NCBI GenBank assembly: GCA_025141835.1
Contig: CP081102.1
Coordinates: forward strand, 2,604,001 to 2,668,000
DNA from: Rhodobacteraceae bacterium M385
GTDB taxonomy: Bacteria > Pseudomonadota > Alphaproteobacteria > Rhodobacterales > Rhodobacteraceae
Reading direction: 5' to 3'
Length of the DNA: 64,000 nt
Position 1 is the first letter of the stretch. Every line of letters begins with the position of its first letter. A program made the position numbers and the translations under genes. Shown here piece by piece: positions 32,495 through 40,606 of the stretch. The notes beneath the pieces are model-generated. The model saw only the letters and a list, made by a program, of their open reading frames with translations. It did no database searches and had not been told where the DNA came from.

Positions 32495-33529
32495 CTACGC
32501 GGGCCAGACCTGCGCCAAGGGCGCGCGGTCGCGCTTGCGGGTCAGCTCTAGCATCCCCAGCGGAGTCCAGCCTGCCACGACCACATCGCCGCCCCCCAAA
32601 CGGAACGCCTTTTTCACGGCATCTTCCACCTGCTTGCGGTCGCGTTTGGGCATCGGCGCGAGGTCGAGGGTGATCTGCCCCCCCAACCCCTTGATCCGCG
32701 TCAGGCGCGGCAAGTCCCGAACCAGCGCGAGGTTGGCCTTCAACCCAGCCGCGAGAGAGTGATCGGCGCCGGTGTTCACATCCACCGCGACGAGGGCGCG
32801 GGTGGCCTCCACATAGGCATAGGCGCCGCCGGAGAGCGGCTGACGCGCGGCCAGCGCCGCATCGACGGCTTCCAGGACGCCGTTGTCGGCAAACCCGCCT
32901 TCGATCACCTCGTCAGGCGCGTCCCATTCGCGCCACGCGCGGGTGTGGGCGTCGTCGGCATCGAGCAGCCATTCCGGCTCTCCCAATTGCTCGGACACGA
33001 CCATCGTCGCGGTTTTGCACATGGCGTAGATGTCTTCCTGGATTTCATCGGCGAGGACGCCTTCGGCGGAGGAGCGGATGATGAGCCCGTAGCCGTCCGA
33101 CGCGGCGCGGCTTTCGTGGGCGATTTCCAGCAAGCGGTCGCGCTCGTCCTCGTCGCGAATGGCACGGCTAACGTTGAGGCCGGGTTTACGGGGCGTCACG
33201 ATGGCATATCGGGATTTGAAGATCAGATCAGGCGTCACCGGGGCCGCTTTGCCCGGTTCTGCCACGCCCGAGACCTGCACAAGAAACACATCGCCCGGTG
33301 CAATATCCTTCGCGCGGCGCATGTAACCTTTGTCGCCATTGCCCAGATGCAGGGTAATCCCCCCCTGCCCTTTCAACGGCCGGTCAGCTTTCGCCCGAGA
33401 GATCGCGCCAACACCCGGCGCTGCCCCTTCAGGCGGGTCGATGAAGATATCATGCAGCTTCCCGTCCACCATCAGCGCGGCGGCGCGGCGGCCTGCGACT
33501 TCATCTAGAAGAACGACTGTGCCTTTCAT
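32495..33529 (-). CDS. rng: Ribonuclease E/G family protein, short form
   Basis: The 344-residue product matches the catalytic core of RNase E/G: ATRALVAVDVNTGAD with the Mg-binding Asp residues, LPRLTRIKGLGGQITLDLAPM, and an ending LTRKRDR. It is much shorter than E. coli RNase G (~490) and lacks the zinc-link Cys pair, as in other members of this order. The ATG at 33529 overlaps the TGA of the repeat ORF upstream. It belongs to the infA-maf-rng series. Confidence 0.85.
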   Translation of the reverse strand: MKGTVVLLDEVAGRRAAALMVDGKLHDIFIDPPEGAAPGVGAISRAKADRPLKGQGGITLHLGNGDKGYMRRAKDIAPGDVFLVQVSGVAEPGKAAPVTPDLIFKSRYAIVTPRKPGLNVSRAIRDEDERDRLLEIAHESRAASDGYGLIIRSSAEGVLADEIQEDIYAMCKTATMVVSEQLGEPEWLLDADDAHTRAWREWDAPDEVIEGGFADNGVLEAVDAALAARQPLSGGAYAYVEATRALVAVDVNTGADHSLAAGLKANLALVRDLPRLTRIKGLGGQITLDLAPMPKRDRKQVEDAVKKAFRLGGGDVVVAGWTPLGMLELTRKRDRAPLAQVWPA

Positions 33530-33714
33530 GTCTTACCTCCGGTAAGATTGGTTTCTTTCGCACCTTCGGTGCTGAATGTGGGGCGCGCACCTTCGGTGCT
33601 GCTCATTCCAGGCGCACCTTCGGTGCTGCTCATTCCAGGCGCACCTTCGGTGCTGCTCATTCCGGGCGCACCTTCGGTGCTGCTCATTCCGGGCGCACCT
33701 TCGGTGCGACTCAC
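33526..33714 (-). CDS. 62-codon repeat ORF exactly bridging maf and RNase E/G
   Basis: An open frame begins at GTG 33714, overlapping the maf stop (GTGA), and ends with TGA overlapping the ATG of the RNase gene (ATGA). It encodes a 9-residue repeat, SSTEGAPGM, five to six times, from a 27-bp DNA repeat. Precise junctions at both ends suggest translational coupling across the operon. The peptide may be only a by-product of the hairpin array. The ATG inside each repeat offers extra starts. Confidence 0.4.
   Translation of the reverse strand: MSRTEGAPGMSSTEGAPGMSSTEGAPGMSSTEGAPGMSSTEGARPTFSTEGAKETNLTGGKT
33560..33707. repeat. Six-copy 27-bp tandem hairpin array
   Basis: The 13-base palindrome GCACCTTCGGTGC starts at 33560, 33587, 33614, 33641, 33668 and 33695, a constant period of 27. 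The middle units are nearly identical (spacer TGCTCATTCCAGGC or with G for A). The outer ones differ in the spacer. Each could fold as a 5-bp stem with a triloop. Confidence 0.95.
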
Positions 33715-34283
33715 GACTTCCACACCTCTATGCCCGCCGCCTGAAGCAGCTGCGCGGTTTCCACCATCGGCAGGCCGACAATGGCCGAGTGGCTGCCCGA
33801 TATCCAAGGGAAGAATGCGCCTGCGGGGCCGTGGATGGCGTAGCCGCCCGCCTTGCCCTGCCAATCACCGGTGGCGATGTAGCCATCCAGTTCAATCTTG
33901 CTGAGGCGCTTCATCTTCACACGGCTCTCAACAATGCGGGTGGATAGGCCCTTGTCGGATAGCACCGCGATGCCGGTCAGAACCCGGTGGCGGCGTCCGC
34001 CCAGAAGAGTCAGGAATTCACGGGCCTGAGCCTCATCCTTTGGCTTTCCAAGGATGCGACGGCCTACGGCCACGGTGGTATCAGCGCAGAGCACCACATC
34101 GCCCGCATCGGACGACACGGCAGCGGCTTTGCCGCGAATGATCCGGTCCACGTAGGCACGGGGCAGTTCGTCTTTCAGGGGATCTTCGTCGATATCGGGG
34201 GGGCGGATGTCATCGGGCGTGAGCCCGAGAACCGCCAGAATTTCCACACGGCGCGGGCTGCCAGAGCCGAGGATAAGCTTCAT
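33711..34283 (-). CDS. maf: Maf-family nucleotide pyrophosphatase
   Basis: The 190-residue protein has LILGSGSPRRVEIL, the Maf signature loop S-x-S-x-R-R, VLCADTTVAVGRRILGKP, and the later GYAIHGPAGAFFPWISGSHSAIVGLPM. It hydrolyses non-canonical NTPs to NMPs, a house-cleaning activity. It sits between a conserved hypothetical gene downstream of infA and the RNase E/G gene. Confidence 0.93.
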   Translation of the reverse strand: MKLILGSGSPRRVEILAVLGLTPDDIRPPDIDEDPLKDELPRAYVDRIIRGKAAAVSSDAGDVVLCADTTVAVGRRILGKPKDEAQAREFLTLLGGRRHRVLTGIAVLSDKGLSTRIVESRVKMKRLSKIELDGYIATGDWQGKAGGYAIHGPAGAFFPWISGSHSAIVGLPMVETAQLLQAAGIEVWKS

Positions 34284-34295
34284 TGGATGCCCGAT

Positions 34296-34844
34296 CTATT
34301 TCGCAAGAGCGATACGGGCGGCGGCATTATAGTCACGCTGCATCCGCTCCATCCGGCGCATGTCTTTGCCTTCGGGGATCACCAGTTCGGACTTGTCGCC
34401 TTTGAACTTGGTGTGACGCCATTTGAAGGCATCCACATCATCGGCCAGCTTAGCCCATTTCACCACATCGCTATCATCGGTCAGAAGATGACGTTGCGCT
34501 TTGCGCAGGGGTTTGGGGTTGAGGTAGTCAAACGCCCAATCGCTATCGCGGATGAACAGGATCTTTTCCTCTCCATCCAGCGGCGGGGTGATATCCACCA
34601 AAGCGCCATCGCGTTCAATCACGGCGTGGCGCTGCGCCTCCAGCCAATAGCCGGTGAGTTCCCACACCAGCCAGCCAAACACGGGCGTGGCCCCTGAAAG
34701 GATCACATTGTAGAAAGGTTGGTCTTCAATCGCGCCGTCGGAGGGCGCGACCGTGACATATTCCGCAACGCCATCGCCAAGGGTCGCGGCATAGGCCGTG
34801 ACCGCATCGGACATGTCGGGCGTGGTGATCGTGCGCTCAGACAC
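34296..34844 (-). CDS. Conserved hypothetical protein between infA and maf
   Basis: The 182-residue protein contains FYNVILSGATPVFGWLVWELTGYWLEAQRHAV and DITPPLDGEEKILFI, and a charged C-terminal part (KWRHTKFKGDKSELVIPEGKDMRRMERM). No known catalytic motif was seen. The gene starts 6 bp after the infA stop and ends 12 bp before maf, clearly in the same transcript. The function is unknown. Confidence 0.7.
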   Translation of the reverse strand: MSERTITTPDMSDAVTAYAATLGDGVAEYVTVAPSDGAIEDQPFYNVILSGATPVFGWLVWELTGYWLEAQRHAVIERDGALVDITPPLDGEEKILFIRDSDWAFDYLNPKPLRKAQRHLLTDDSDVVKWAKLADDVDAFKWRHTKFKGDKSELVIPEGKDMRRMERMQRDYNAAARIALAK

Positions 34845-34850
34845 GGGAGA

Positions 34851-35069
34851 TCACTTGAAGCGGTAGTTGATCCGGCCTTTGGACAGATCGTAGGGGGTCA
34901 TTTCAACCTGGACTTTGTCGCCTGCCAGAACCCGGATACGGTTCTTCCGCATCTTGCCTGCCGTGTGCGCGATAATGGTATGGCCGTTTTCGAGCTCGAC
35001 CAGGAATGTCGCGTTGGGCAAGAGTTCCTTAACGACACCAGGAAATTCGAGCATCTCTTCCTTAGCCAT
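34851..35069 (-). CDS. infA: Translation initiation factor IF-1
   Basis: The 72-residue S1/OB-fold protein, MAKEEMLEFPGVVKELLPNA..., has GHTIIAHTAGKMRKNRIRVL, GDKVQVEMTPYDLSKGRINYR. Its length and sequence are those of IF-1 throughout. It binds the A site of the 30S subunit during initiation. It leads the infA-maf-rng series. Confidence 0.97.
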   Translation of the reverse strand: MAKEEMLEFPGVVKELLPNATFLVELENGHTIIAHTAGKMRKNRIRVLAGDKVQVEMTPYDLSKGRINYRFK

Positions 35070-35138
35070 GGGTACTCCATTGATTGCGCCCCGACGGTGG
35101 GGCTGATTTCGGCTAAATGCGCCTAAACCCCAAAGGTT

Positions 35139-36029
35139 TCAAGGCAAATCGCGCAGCTTTCGGCTTTGGTCGGCGCGAGCGTGGCTCTCGGGCCAATGGG
35201 CGTGGTTGAAGACGGAGCCCTGGGCACGCACGCGGGCGATGGCGGCGGGGTCGATCTCGGCGTAGGTCCAGCCGGCTGTGTTCAGCGTGCCTTCGGCGAT
35301 GATACCTGTGGGCGGAAAGCCAAGGTCGGGCGGGCCGTAAACGCTTGCGATGCCTACGTTTTCATCGGTTGCGGGGGACCATTTGGCATCGCCCACCGTG
35401 GGCGATTGGACGGTCACGCATTGCCCTTCCAGCGCCCGCGCCATGGCCCCGATGCGCACCCGGGAATAGCCTGCGAGACTATCGGTACAGGAGGGGCAAA
35501 GGATGATCTCGGCCCCTTGTTCGATCAACTCACGCCCCAGAAGGGGGAATTCTGCATCATAGCAGATCAGCGTGCCGATTTTGCCAAGGGCGGTGTCGAT
35601 GGCTTCCAGCGGCTCTCCGGGAACAACGTCCCACTTCTCACGCTCGAACCGGGTCATCACTTGTTTGTCTTGATCCCCCAGAAACCCATCGGGCCCAAAG
35701 AGAGAGGCGCGGTTCACCGGACGCTCGGCCCCCTCCTCGAACACCGGTCCGGAGGCGGCGAGGATATGGACACCGTAGCCTTCCGCGAGCGAGGCCATCA
35801 GTGCGTCTGCCTCTTCCGTATAGGCGTGGGCGGCGTGGAGGCTGGCTTCAAGATCCGCCGCCGCGTCAGGCCCCGACAGGGCGGCCAATTCCATCCGGCC
35901 ATATTCCGGGAACACCAGTAAATCCGCGCCTTCGCGGGTTGCTTCACGCACCCAGTTGATCTGCTTCTCGGCGTAGGCGGTGAAATCCGGCAGCAGGTCC
36001 AGCGAATAGGCGGCGGTGGCGATTTTCAT
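35139..36029 (-). CDS. Carbon-nitrogen hydrolase (nitrilase superfamily)
   Basis: The 296-residue protein carries the Glu-Lys-Cys triad: LLVFPEYGRMEL, REKWDVVPGE and TLICYDAEFPLLGRELIEQGAEIILCPSC. It hydrolyses amides such as N-carbamoyl or deaminated-glutathione type compounds; the substrate cannot be told. It overlaps the following GNAT gene by 4 bases. Confidence 0.9.
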   Translation of the reverse strand: MKIATAAYSLDLLPDFTAYAEKQINWVREATREGADLLVFPEYGRMELAALSGPDAAADLEASLHAAHAYTEEADALMASLAEGYGVHILAASGPVFEEGAERPVNRASLFGPDGFLGDQDKQVMTRFEREKWDVVPGEPLEAIDTALGKIGTLICYDAEFPLLGRELIEQGAEIILCPSCTDSLAGYSRVRIGAMARALEGQCVTVQSPTVGDAKWSPATDENVGIASVYGPPDLGFPPTGIIAEGTLNTAGWTYAEIDPAAIARVRAQGSVFNHAHWPESHARADQSRKLRDLP

Positions 36030-36607
36030 AAGCGTTTCATCCAGAATTGCAGGGACTTGGGTGTTTCATCTGTATCGCCAACGTCGGTCCAGTGGAACTG
36101 TGCCGTGACACCGGGCAGCGGCGCGTAGCCTCGGGCTTTCCAGAACGGATCGAGGGGGCTGTACCCGACTGGGCGCGCGGGATGATCGGCGGGGCGGATC
36201 ACGGCGCAGAAGGCGGAGTGGGCGTGGCCAAGGGCGCGGGCGTGAGCCTCGCGCAAATCAAAGAAGCGGTGGCCGATGCCCTGCCCGCGATAGGCGGGCA
36301 ACAGCACGCTTTCGGCGCAGTAGAATATCGTTTCAACGTCCGGCACGGGACCGGAGAGTTGCGCAGCATCGGCATGGGCCACAAGGGGCATCCCCGTGGC
36401 CGCGCCGATGATGCGCGCACCATCCATGGCCGCCATAAGGATTGCGCCGGGGGTGTCTTGATAGGAGCGCAGGTAATGGGCCTCGTAAGCCTCATCCCCC
36501 TGATACAAATAGGGAAAGGCGCGAAAGACCTCGATCCGCAGGCGCGCGAGGTCGGGCAGTGCAGCGGTCAGCGCCGCACCGGTAAGGGCCACGACCCGCA
36601 GGCTCAT
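36026..36607 (-). CDS. GNAT-family N-acetyltransferase
   Basis: The 193-residue protein has the acetyl-CoA-binding motif LLPAYRGQGIGHRFFDLREAHARAL (R/Q-x-x-G-x-G/A) and an early segment LARLRIEVFRAFPYLYQGDE. It overlaps both neighbours by 4 bases (nitrilase downstream, NTF2-like upstream), forming a three-gene operon. An amine acceptor is likely, but the substrate is unknown. Confidence 0.87.
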   Translation of the reverse strand: MSLRVVALTGAALTAALPDLARLRIEVFRAFPYLYQGDEAYEAHYLRSYQDTPGAILMAAMDGARIIGAATGMPLVAHADAAQLSGPVPDVETIFYCAESVLLPAYRGQGIGHRFFDLREAHARALGHAHSAFCAVIRPADHPARPVGYSPLDPFWKARGYAPLPGVTAQFHWTDVGDTDETPKSLQFWMKRL

Positions 36608-37005
36608 GGGCTGACTTGCGCCATCCAGTCGGCGAGGTTGTAGTAGGTCACGATGCGGGTGATTTTCCCGTCTGCCACGCTGAAGAACCCGCCTGCCGGA
36701 AGGCGGTAGGTTTGCCCCTGCGCCGCGGGCAGGCCTTCGTCGGTTTGCAGGTAGGTGCCGTTGACGGTGAATTCGGCCGCCGCACGAGCACCATCGGGGG
36801 TGGCCATAACCACGATATCGGTCAGGTTTTCACGGTAGCAGCGGGTCATATGGGCGCAAAAGGCGGCGAAAGCTTCGGTCCCGATGCGCACCGCGCCCTC
36901 GTTCACGTGGTGGGCCACATCGGGGGCAAGGCAGGCGATCATGGCGTCAGTGTCGGCGGCATTAAACGCGGCGTAATAGCGGGTGATGAGATCTGTGGTG
37001 TTCAT
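36604..37005 (-). CDS. NTF2-like (SnoaL/ketosteroid isomerase-type) protein
   Basis: The 133-residue protein begins LITRYYAAFNAADTDAMIACLAPDVAHHVNEG, and contains AFCAHMTRCY and DGKITRIVTYYNL, the cone-fold pattern of the NTF2-like superfamily. It is probably a small-molecule isomerase or hydrolase. It is the first gene of the GNAT/nitrilase operon. Confidence 0.82.
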   Translation of the reverse strand: MNTTDLITRYYAAFNAADTDAMIACLAPDVAHHVNEGAVRIGTEAFAAFCAHMTRCYRENLTDIVVMATPDGARAAAEFTVNGTYLQTDEGLPAAQGQTYRLPAGGFFSVADGKITRIVTYYNLADWMAQVSP

Positions 37006-37047
37006 GGCCCCTGAATAGGCGCAGAGGCCGGGGCGGGCAATGGCGGG

Positions 37048-38361
37048 TCAGTCGGATTTGGGGTCCTTCATATGGACCACACGCTGCGGATAGGGAATTT
37101 CGATATTGGCATCACGCAAGGCGTTCCAGACCACAAAGAGCACGTCAGAGGTGTATTTCTTATCCCCGTCGTCGATCCCGTTCACCCAAAATTCGACCGC
37201 GAAATCAACGCCATTGTCGCCAAACCCGCGCAGTTCACAATCGGGGGGATAGGGGGTGTCCAGCACATCGGGGTGAGCGGCGACGGCTTTCCCGACGATG
37301 TCGGGGATCAGGTTGATATCGGTGTCATAGCTGACAGAGAACGCCGCCTCGTAACGGTTGGCCGAGCCGCTGTCGGAGTAGTTGACGACGCGGGTGGTGA
37401 TGAAATCCTCGTTCGGGACAACGATCCAGCGGCCATCGAAGGTTTCCAAAATCATCGCTCGGGCCGTGGTCTTGATGATCGTGCCCGCCTCGCCGCCATC
37501 AAGCACCACGTAGTCCCCAACGGTGGCCTGACCTTCCAGCAACAAGATCACGCCGGAAATGAAGTTGGCGGCGATCTTTTGCAGGCCAAAGCCAAGCCCC
37601 ACACCCACGGCGCCGCCCAAAACCGCAAGGGAGGTCAGCGAAATGCCCATGATGTTCATCAACACGAGGAAAGCCGCGCCGAAAATCGCGATTTCGGCGG
37701 CCTTGGCGGCCAGTTGCCTTGTGGCAGGCCGCAGGTCTTCCTGCGCACTGATATAGGTGGTGGATTGGTCGTTGGACCAGCGCCCGAGCCAGAAGACAAC
37801 GGCCCCCAGAACGACCAGTTGCACCAGCCACAGTAGGTCGAACGACAGGTTGCCCAAGGGCACGACCGTGGCCTGCATCTGCGCGGTCACGACGCCTAGA
37901 AGCCCCAGTGCATAGAGGGCGGCGGCCGGGATCAGCACGTATTTCCCCAGAAGCCTGAGGAACGGGTCTTTCACAATATCGCGCACCACGGCGCGGGCGG
38001 CGAGGAACAGGAACACCCGTTTGCCGAAGGCGATCACCTCGCCCGCCTCAAAAATCGAGCGGACAATCTGCTCGGCCATGGCGGTGAAGGCATAGGCCAG
38101 AACCGGCAGCAAAAGCGGCAGGAATTGCAGGACGAAACGGCGGGTGGTGGAAAGGATCGAGTCGCTTTCCACCGGGGGCGACAGCAGGCGGATCAGGATC
38201 GGTTGCAAGCGGCGATTGACCACCCAAGCCAGCAGAAACGCGGCCAGAAGCAAGCCGAATTGCGACCAAGCGGCGGGGCTAAGCAGCCAGCCCATCGCGG
38301 TCGCCCAAACGGGGGCCAGCAGATCAAGAACGGGTTGCAGAAACTCAGGCATATTATTCAT
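37048..38361 (-). CDS. MscS-family mechanosensitive ion channel
   Basis: The 437-residue membrane protein has about five membrane segments followed by the MscS pore helix: SLAVLGGAVGVGLGFGLQKIAANFISGVILLLE, with the Gly/Ala-rich packing. The cytoplasmic beta domain is DYVVLDGGEAGTI and VPNEDFITTRVVNYS. It releases solutes on hypo-osmotic shock. The first ATGs are in MNNM; the start could be two codons either way. Confidence 0.93.
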   Translation of the reverse strand: MNNMPEFLQPVLDLLAPVWATAMGWLLSPAAWSQFGLLLAAFLLAWVVNRRLQPILIRLLSPPVESDSILSTTRRFVLQFLPLLLPVLAYAFTAMAEQIVRSIFEAGEVIAFGKRVFLFLAARAVVRDIVKDPFLRLLGKYVLIPAAALYALGLLGVVTAQMQATVVPLGNLSFDLLWLVQLVVLGAVVFWLGRWSNDQSTTYISAQEDLRPATRQLAAKAAEIAIFGAAFLVLMNIMGISLTSLAVLGGAVGVGLGFGLQKIAANFISGVILLLEGQATVGDYVVLDGGEAGTIIKTTARAMILETFDGRWIVVPNEDFITTRVVNYSDSGSANRYEAAFSVSYDTDINLIPDIVGKAVAAHPDVLDTPYPPDCELRGFGDNGVDFAVEFWVNGIDDGDKKYTSDVLFVVWNALRDANIEIPYPQRVVHMKDPKSD

Positions 38362-38427
38362 GGGCGCGAAGCTACTGTGCGCGGCGGGCAGAGGGAAGGT
38401 CTGCCGTGCCCAAGGGGGCGTAATCGG

Positions 38428-39162
38428 TTAGGCGAAGGGCGTTTCATCGAACAGGGAGGGGCCAAGTTTATCCTTGGGCAGCAAGGGGAAGTGATCCTCG
38501 GTGCCAAGCGCCGAGAGCATTCGGTCACAGCGAAACGTGCGGGGGCTTTGGCGCAATTTGTCAAAGGCCACCACGTACCAGATCGGGTATTTGAGCAGGA
38601 GGTAATGAGGCTCGATCAACCGGTCCGAGATTTCGCCGTCTTCGCGCTGATAGCGGATTTCCAGCAGCTTTTGATCGATGAAGGCCTGATGCAGCGATTG
38701 CACCACCCGTTTGGGGGGCGCAGTGGCCCCGGCCTGAACGAAGGTGGAGGAGGTGACGCCGATCACGATGCGGGATTTCAGGCGGTCCACCTTGGCGCGT
38801 TTCTCGGGCGAGAACGACGCCTCTAGCTGCCGCCGCACAGAGCCGAGGCTAGCCAGAAAGAGGGGCGAGTCCATCTGTTCGGCCACGGCGATGCTGATGA
38901 GCAAATCCACCGCTTCGGCGTAGGAAAGGTTTACCCGGCCCACGCCCCAGTTCCGATCCAGACGGACACCGCCGCCGCGCCCCCGGTCGGCGTCGATCTG
39001 CAAGCCCTGGTCGCGCATCAACGCAAGATCCCGCGCGATGGTCCGTGCGGAAACGCCGTGTAGGCGGGCAAGATCGGCGACGGTGCAATGGCTGTCTTGC
39101 TTCAGCTGCACCGCCAATTGGTCCAGCCGCCTGATCCTGTCTGAAGTATTGGCGCGGGTCAT
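38428..39162 (-). CDS. WYL-domain transcriptional regulator (YafY-like)
   Basis: The 244-residue protein has an N-terminal helix-turn-helix (CTVADLARLHGVSARTIARDLALMRDQGLQI) and a C-terminal WYL domain (LHQAFIDQKLLEIRYQ, EPHYLLLKYPIWYVVAF). WYL domains bind ligands or nucleic acid. It is divergent from a VOC gene at 39272. A palindrome, GACAT-AAA-ATGTC, lies between them. Confidence 0.88.
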   Translation of the reverse strand: MTRANTSDRIRRLDQLAVQLKQDSHCTVADLARLHGVSARTIARDLALMRDQGLQIDADRGRGGGVRLDRNWGVGRVNLSYAEAVDLLISIAVAEQMDSPLFLASLGSVRRQLEASFSPEKRAKVDRLKSRIVIGVTSSTFVQAGATAPPKRVVQSLHQAFIDQKLLEIRYQREDGEISDRLIEPHYLLLKYPIWYVVAFDKLRQSPRTFRCDRMLSALGTEDHFPLLPKDKLGPSLFDETPFA

Positions 39163-39173
39163 GGAACAAATAG

Positions 39174-39186
39174 GACATAAAATGTC
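39174..39186. promoter_or_regulatory. Candidate operator between WYL regulator and VOC gene
   Basis: The perfect inverted repeat GACAT-AAA-ATGTC is centred 18 bp upstream of the regulator start and about 92 bp upstream of the VOC gene. It is a plausible shared control site. Confidence 0.45.
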
Positions 39187-39271
39187 ATGTTTAACAATAG
39201 ACCGACGGCAGAGCCGGTTCGGGGCCTAGCCCCCTACCCCACTCACCACCCAAAAGTTGGAGAATGAACCC

Positions 39272-39628
39272 ATGAAGATGAACTACACCGTTGTCGGCAC
39301 CAACGACCAAAAGGCTGCCGTTGCCTTCTACACCGCGCTGTTCGCTAAGGCGGGGGTGCAGGTTATGTCACCATCGGAGCGGATGACCTATTTTATGGGC
39401 GCGGATTTCGCCTTTGCGGTGGCAGAGCCCTTTGACGGCGCGCCCGCCACTGTGGGCAATGGCACCATGGTGGGTTTCGCCGTGGGCGACGCCGCAGAGG
39501 TCACACGGTTGCACGCCTTGGCGCTGGAACTGGGCGGAAGCTGCGAGGGGGCGCCATGCCAGAAGGGGCCGAAGTTCTCAGGCTATGTGAGGGACTTGGA
39601 CGGCAACAAGCTGTGCCTATCAGATTGA
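39272..39628 (+). CDS. VOC-family (glyoxalase/bleomycin-resistance-type) protein
   Basis: The 118-residue protein has MNYTVVGTNDQKAAVAFYTALF and GYVRDLDGNKLCL, the beta-alpha-beta-beta-beta modules of the vicinal oxygen chelate superfamily. The Glu in the typical last strand is replaced (NKLCLSD), so metal binding may be weak. The ATG at 39272 was chosen. It is divergent from the WYL regulator, which may control it. Confidence 0.85.
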   Translation: MKMNYTVVGTNDQKAAVAFYTALFAKAGVQVMSPSERMTYFMGADFAFAVAEPFDGAPATVGNGTMVGFAVGDAAEVTRLHALALELGGSCEGAPCQKGPKFSGYVRDLDGNKLCLSD

Positions 39629-39663
39629 TTGGAAGGCGGAGAGCGTGCCGGACGAAGGGGGCG

Positions 39664-40122
39664 CTAATCCGCTGTTGCCGGGCCGAAGCGCTCGGTCATC
39701 CGTGTCACGATCTGATCGCGGGCCTGGCGGTAGCTGGTCAGCTTGGCTTCACGGGTTTCGCCAAGGCCCGTGGGGTCGATGATCGGCCAATATTCCACGT
39801 CTATGTGAAACGTCCCCGTCATCTCCAGCGCCCGGCGCTGGCTGGCGGGGGAAAGGGCCACGATCAGGTCGAAGCCGGAAAGGTCATCGCCCCATTGCTC
39901 CATCTCATCAAAGGAGCGGACGCGGTGGCGTTCCAGTTCCACCCCCAATTCAGCGCAAACGGCGACGGCAAACCCGTCGATCTCCATCTCGCCCTTCACC
40001 CCCGCCGATTGGACATAGGCGCGGTGGCCGTAGAATTTCTTCATCAAGCCTTCGGCCATCGGCGACCGGGTAGAGTTGTGGTCGCAACAAAACAGAACGG
40101 ATTGGGGGAAGTCTTGGGCCAA
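39664..40122 (-). CDS. Low-molecular-weight phosphotyrosine phosphatase / arsenate-reductase-like protein
   Basis: The 152-residue protein has VLFCCDHNSTRSPMAEG, the C-x5-R phosphate loop, and IIDPTGLGE with the general-acid Asp. It lies 4 bp from the UPF0262 gene, in the usual hisD-UPF0262-phosphatase order of Rhodobacterales. Phosphatase activity on protein tyrosine or arginine is likely; arsenate reduction is less likely without ars genes. Confidence 0.87.
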   Translation of the reverse strand: MAQDFPQSVLFCCDHNSTRSPMAEGLMKKFYGHRAYVQSAGVKGEMEIDGFAVAVCAELGVELERHRVRSFDEMEQWGDDLSGFDLIVALSPASQRRALEMTGTFHIDVEYWPIIDPTGLGETREAKLTSYRQARDQIVTRMTERFGPATAD

Positions 40123-40126
40123 GGGC

Positions 40127-40594
40127 TCAGGCTCCGAAGTGCAGGACGCAGATCAGGGTGAACAGGCGTCGCGCCGTGTCGATGTCGATCCCGGCCTTGC
40201 CCTCCAGACGCTCTTGCAACAGGCGCGCGCCCTCGTTGTGGATACCGCGGCGGGCCATATCAATCGCCTCGATCTGCGAGGGAGGCAGCTTTTTGACCGC
40301 GTCAAAGTAGGCCTCGCAAATCTGCCAGTAGTCTTTCACCGTCTGCCGGAAAGGCGACAGCGACAGATGAAACTCGGCCGCTTCAGCGCCATCTTCGGTA
40401 TCAATATCAAACACTAAGCGCTTCTCACGGATCGCCAATGTCACGCGGTAAGGACCGGCGGGGGCATCTTCATGGGGCAGCGTAAAGGTGTTTTCCTCTA
40501 GCAAATCGAAGATCGCGACCTTGCGTTCCTGCTCGATTTCGGGCGTCGGAGCGGGCAAGCCATCGGTGTCGATCTCGATATGGCAAATGTGCAT
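40127..40594 (-). CDS. UPF0262 family protein
   Basis: The 155-residue protein contains FDLLEENTFTLPHEDAPAGPYRVTLAIREKRLVFDI and MARRGIHNEGARLLQERL. These are typical of UPF0262, a conserved alphaproteobacterial family of unknown function usually next to hisD. Spacing to both neighbours is short (4 and 12 bp), so an operon is certain. Confidence 0.88.
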   Translation of the reverse strand: MHICHIEIDTDGLPAPTPEIEQERKVAIFDLLEENTFTLPHEDAPAGPYRVTLAIREKRLVFDIDTEDGAEAAEFHLSLSPFRQTVKDYWQICEAYFDAVKKLPPSQIEAIDMARRGIHNEGARLLQERLEGKAGIDIDTARRLFTLICVLHFGA

Positions 40595-40606
40595 CGTCTT
40601 AGTCCC

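Noticed and set aside
33560..33707. CRISPR-like array (27-bp period)
   Set aside because: There are no unique spacers; units are contiguous and nearly identical, so it is a tandem hairpin repeat.
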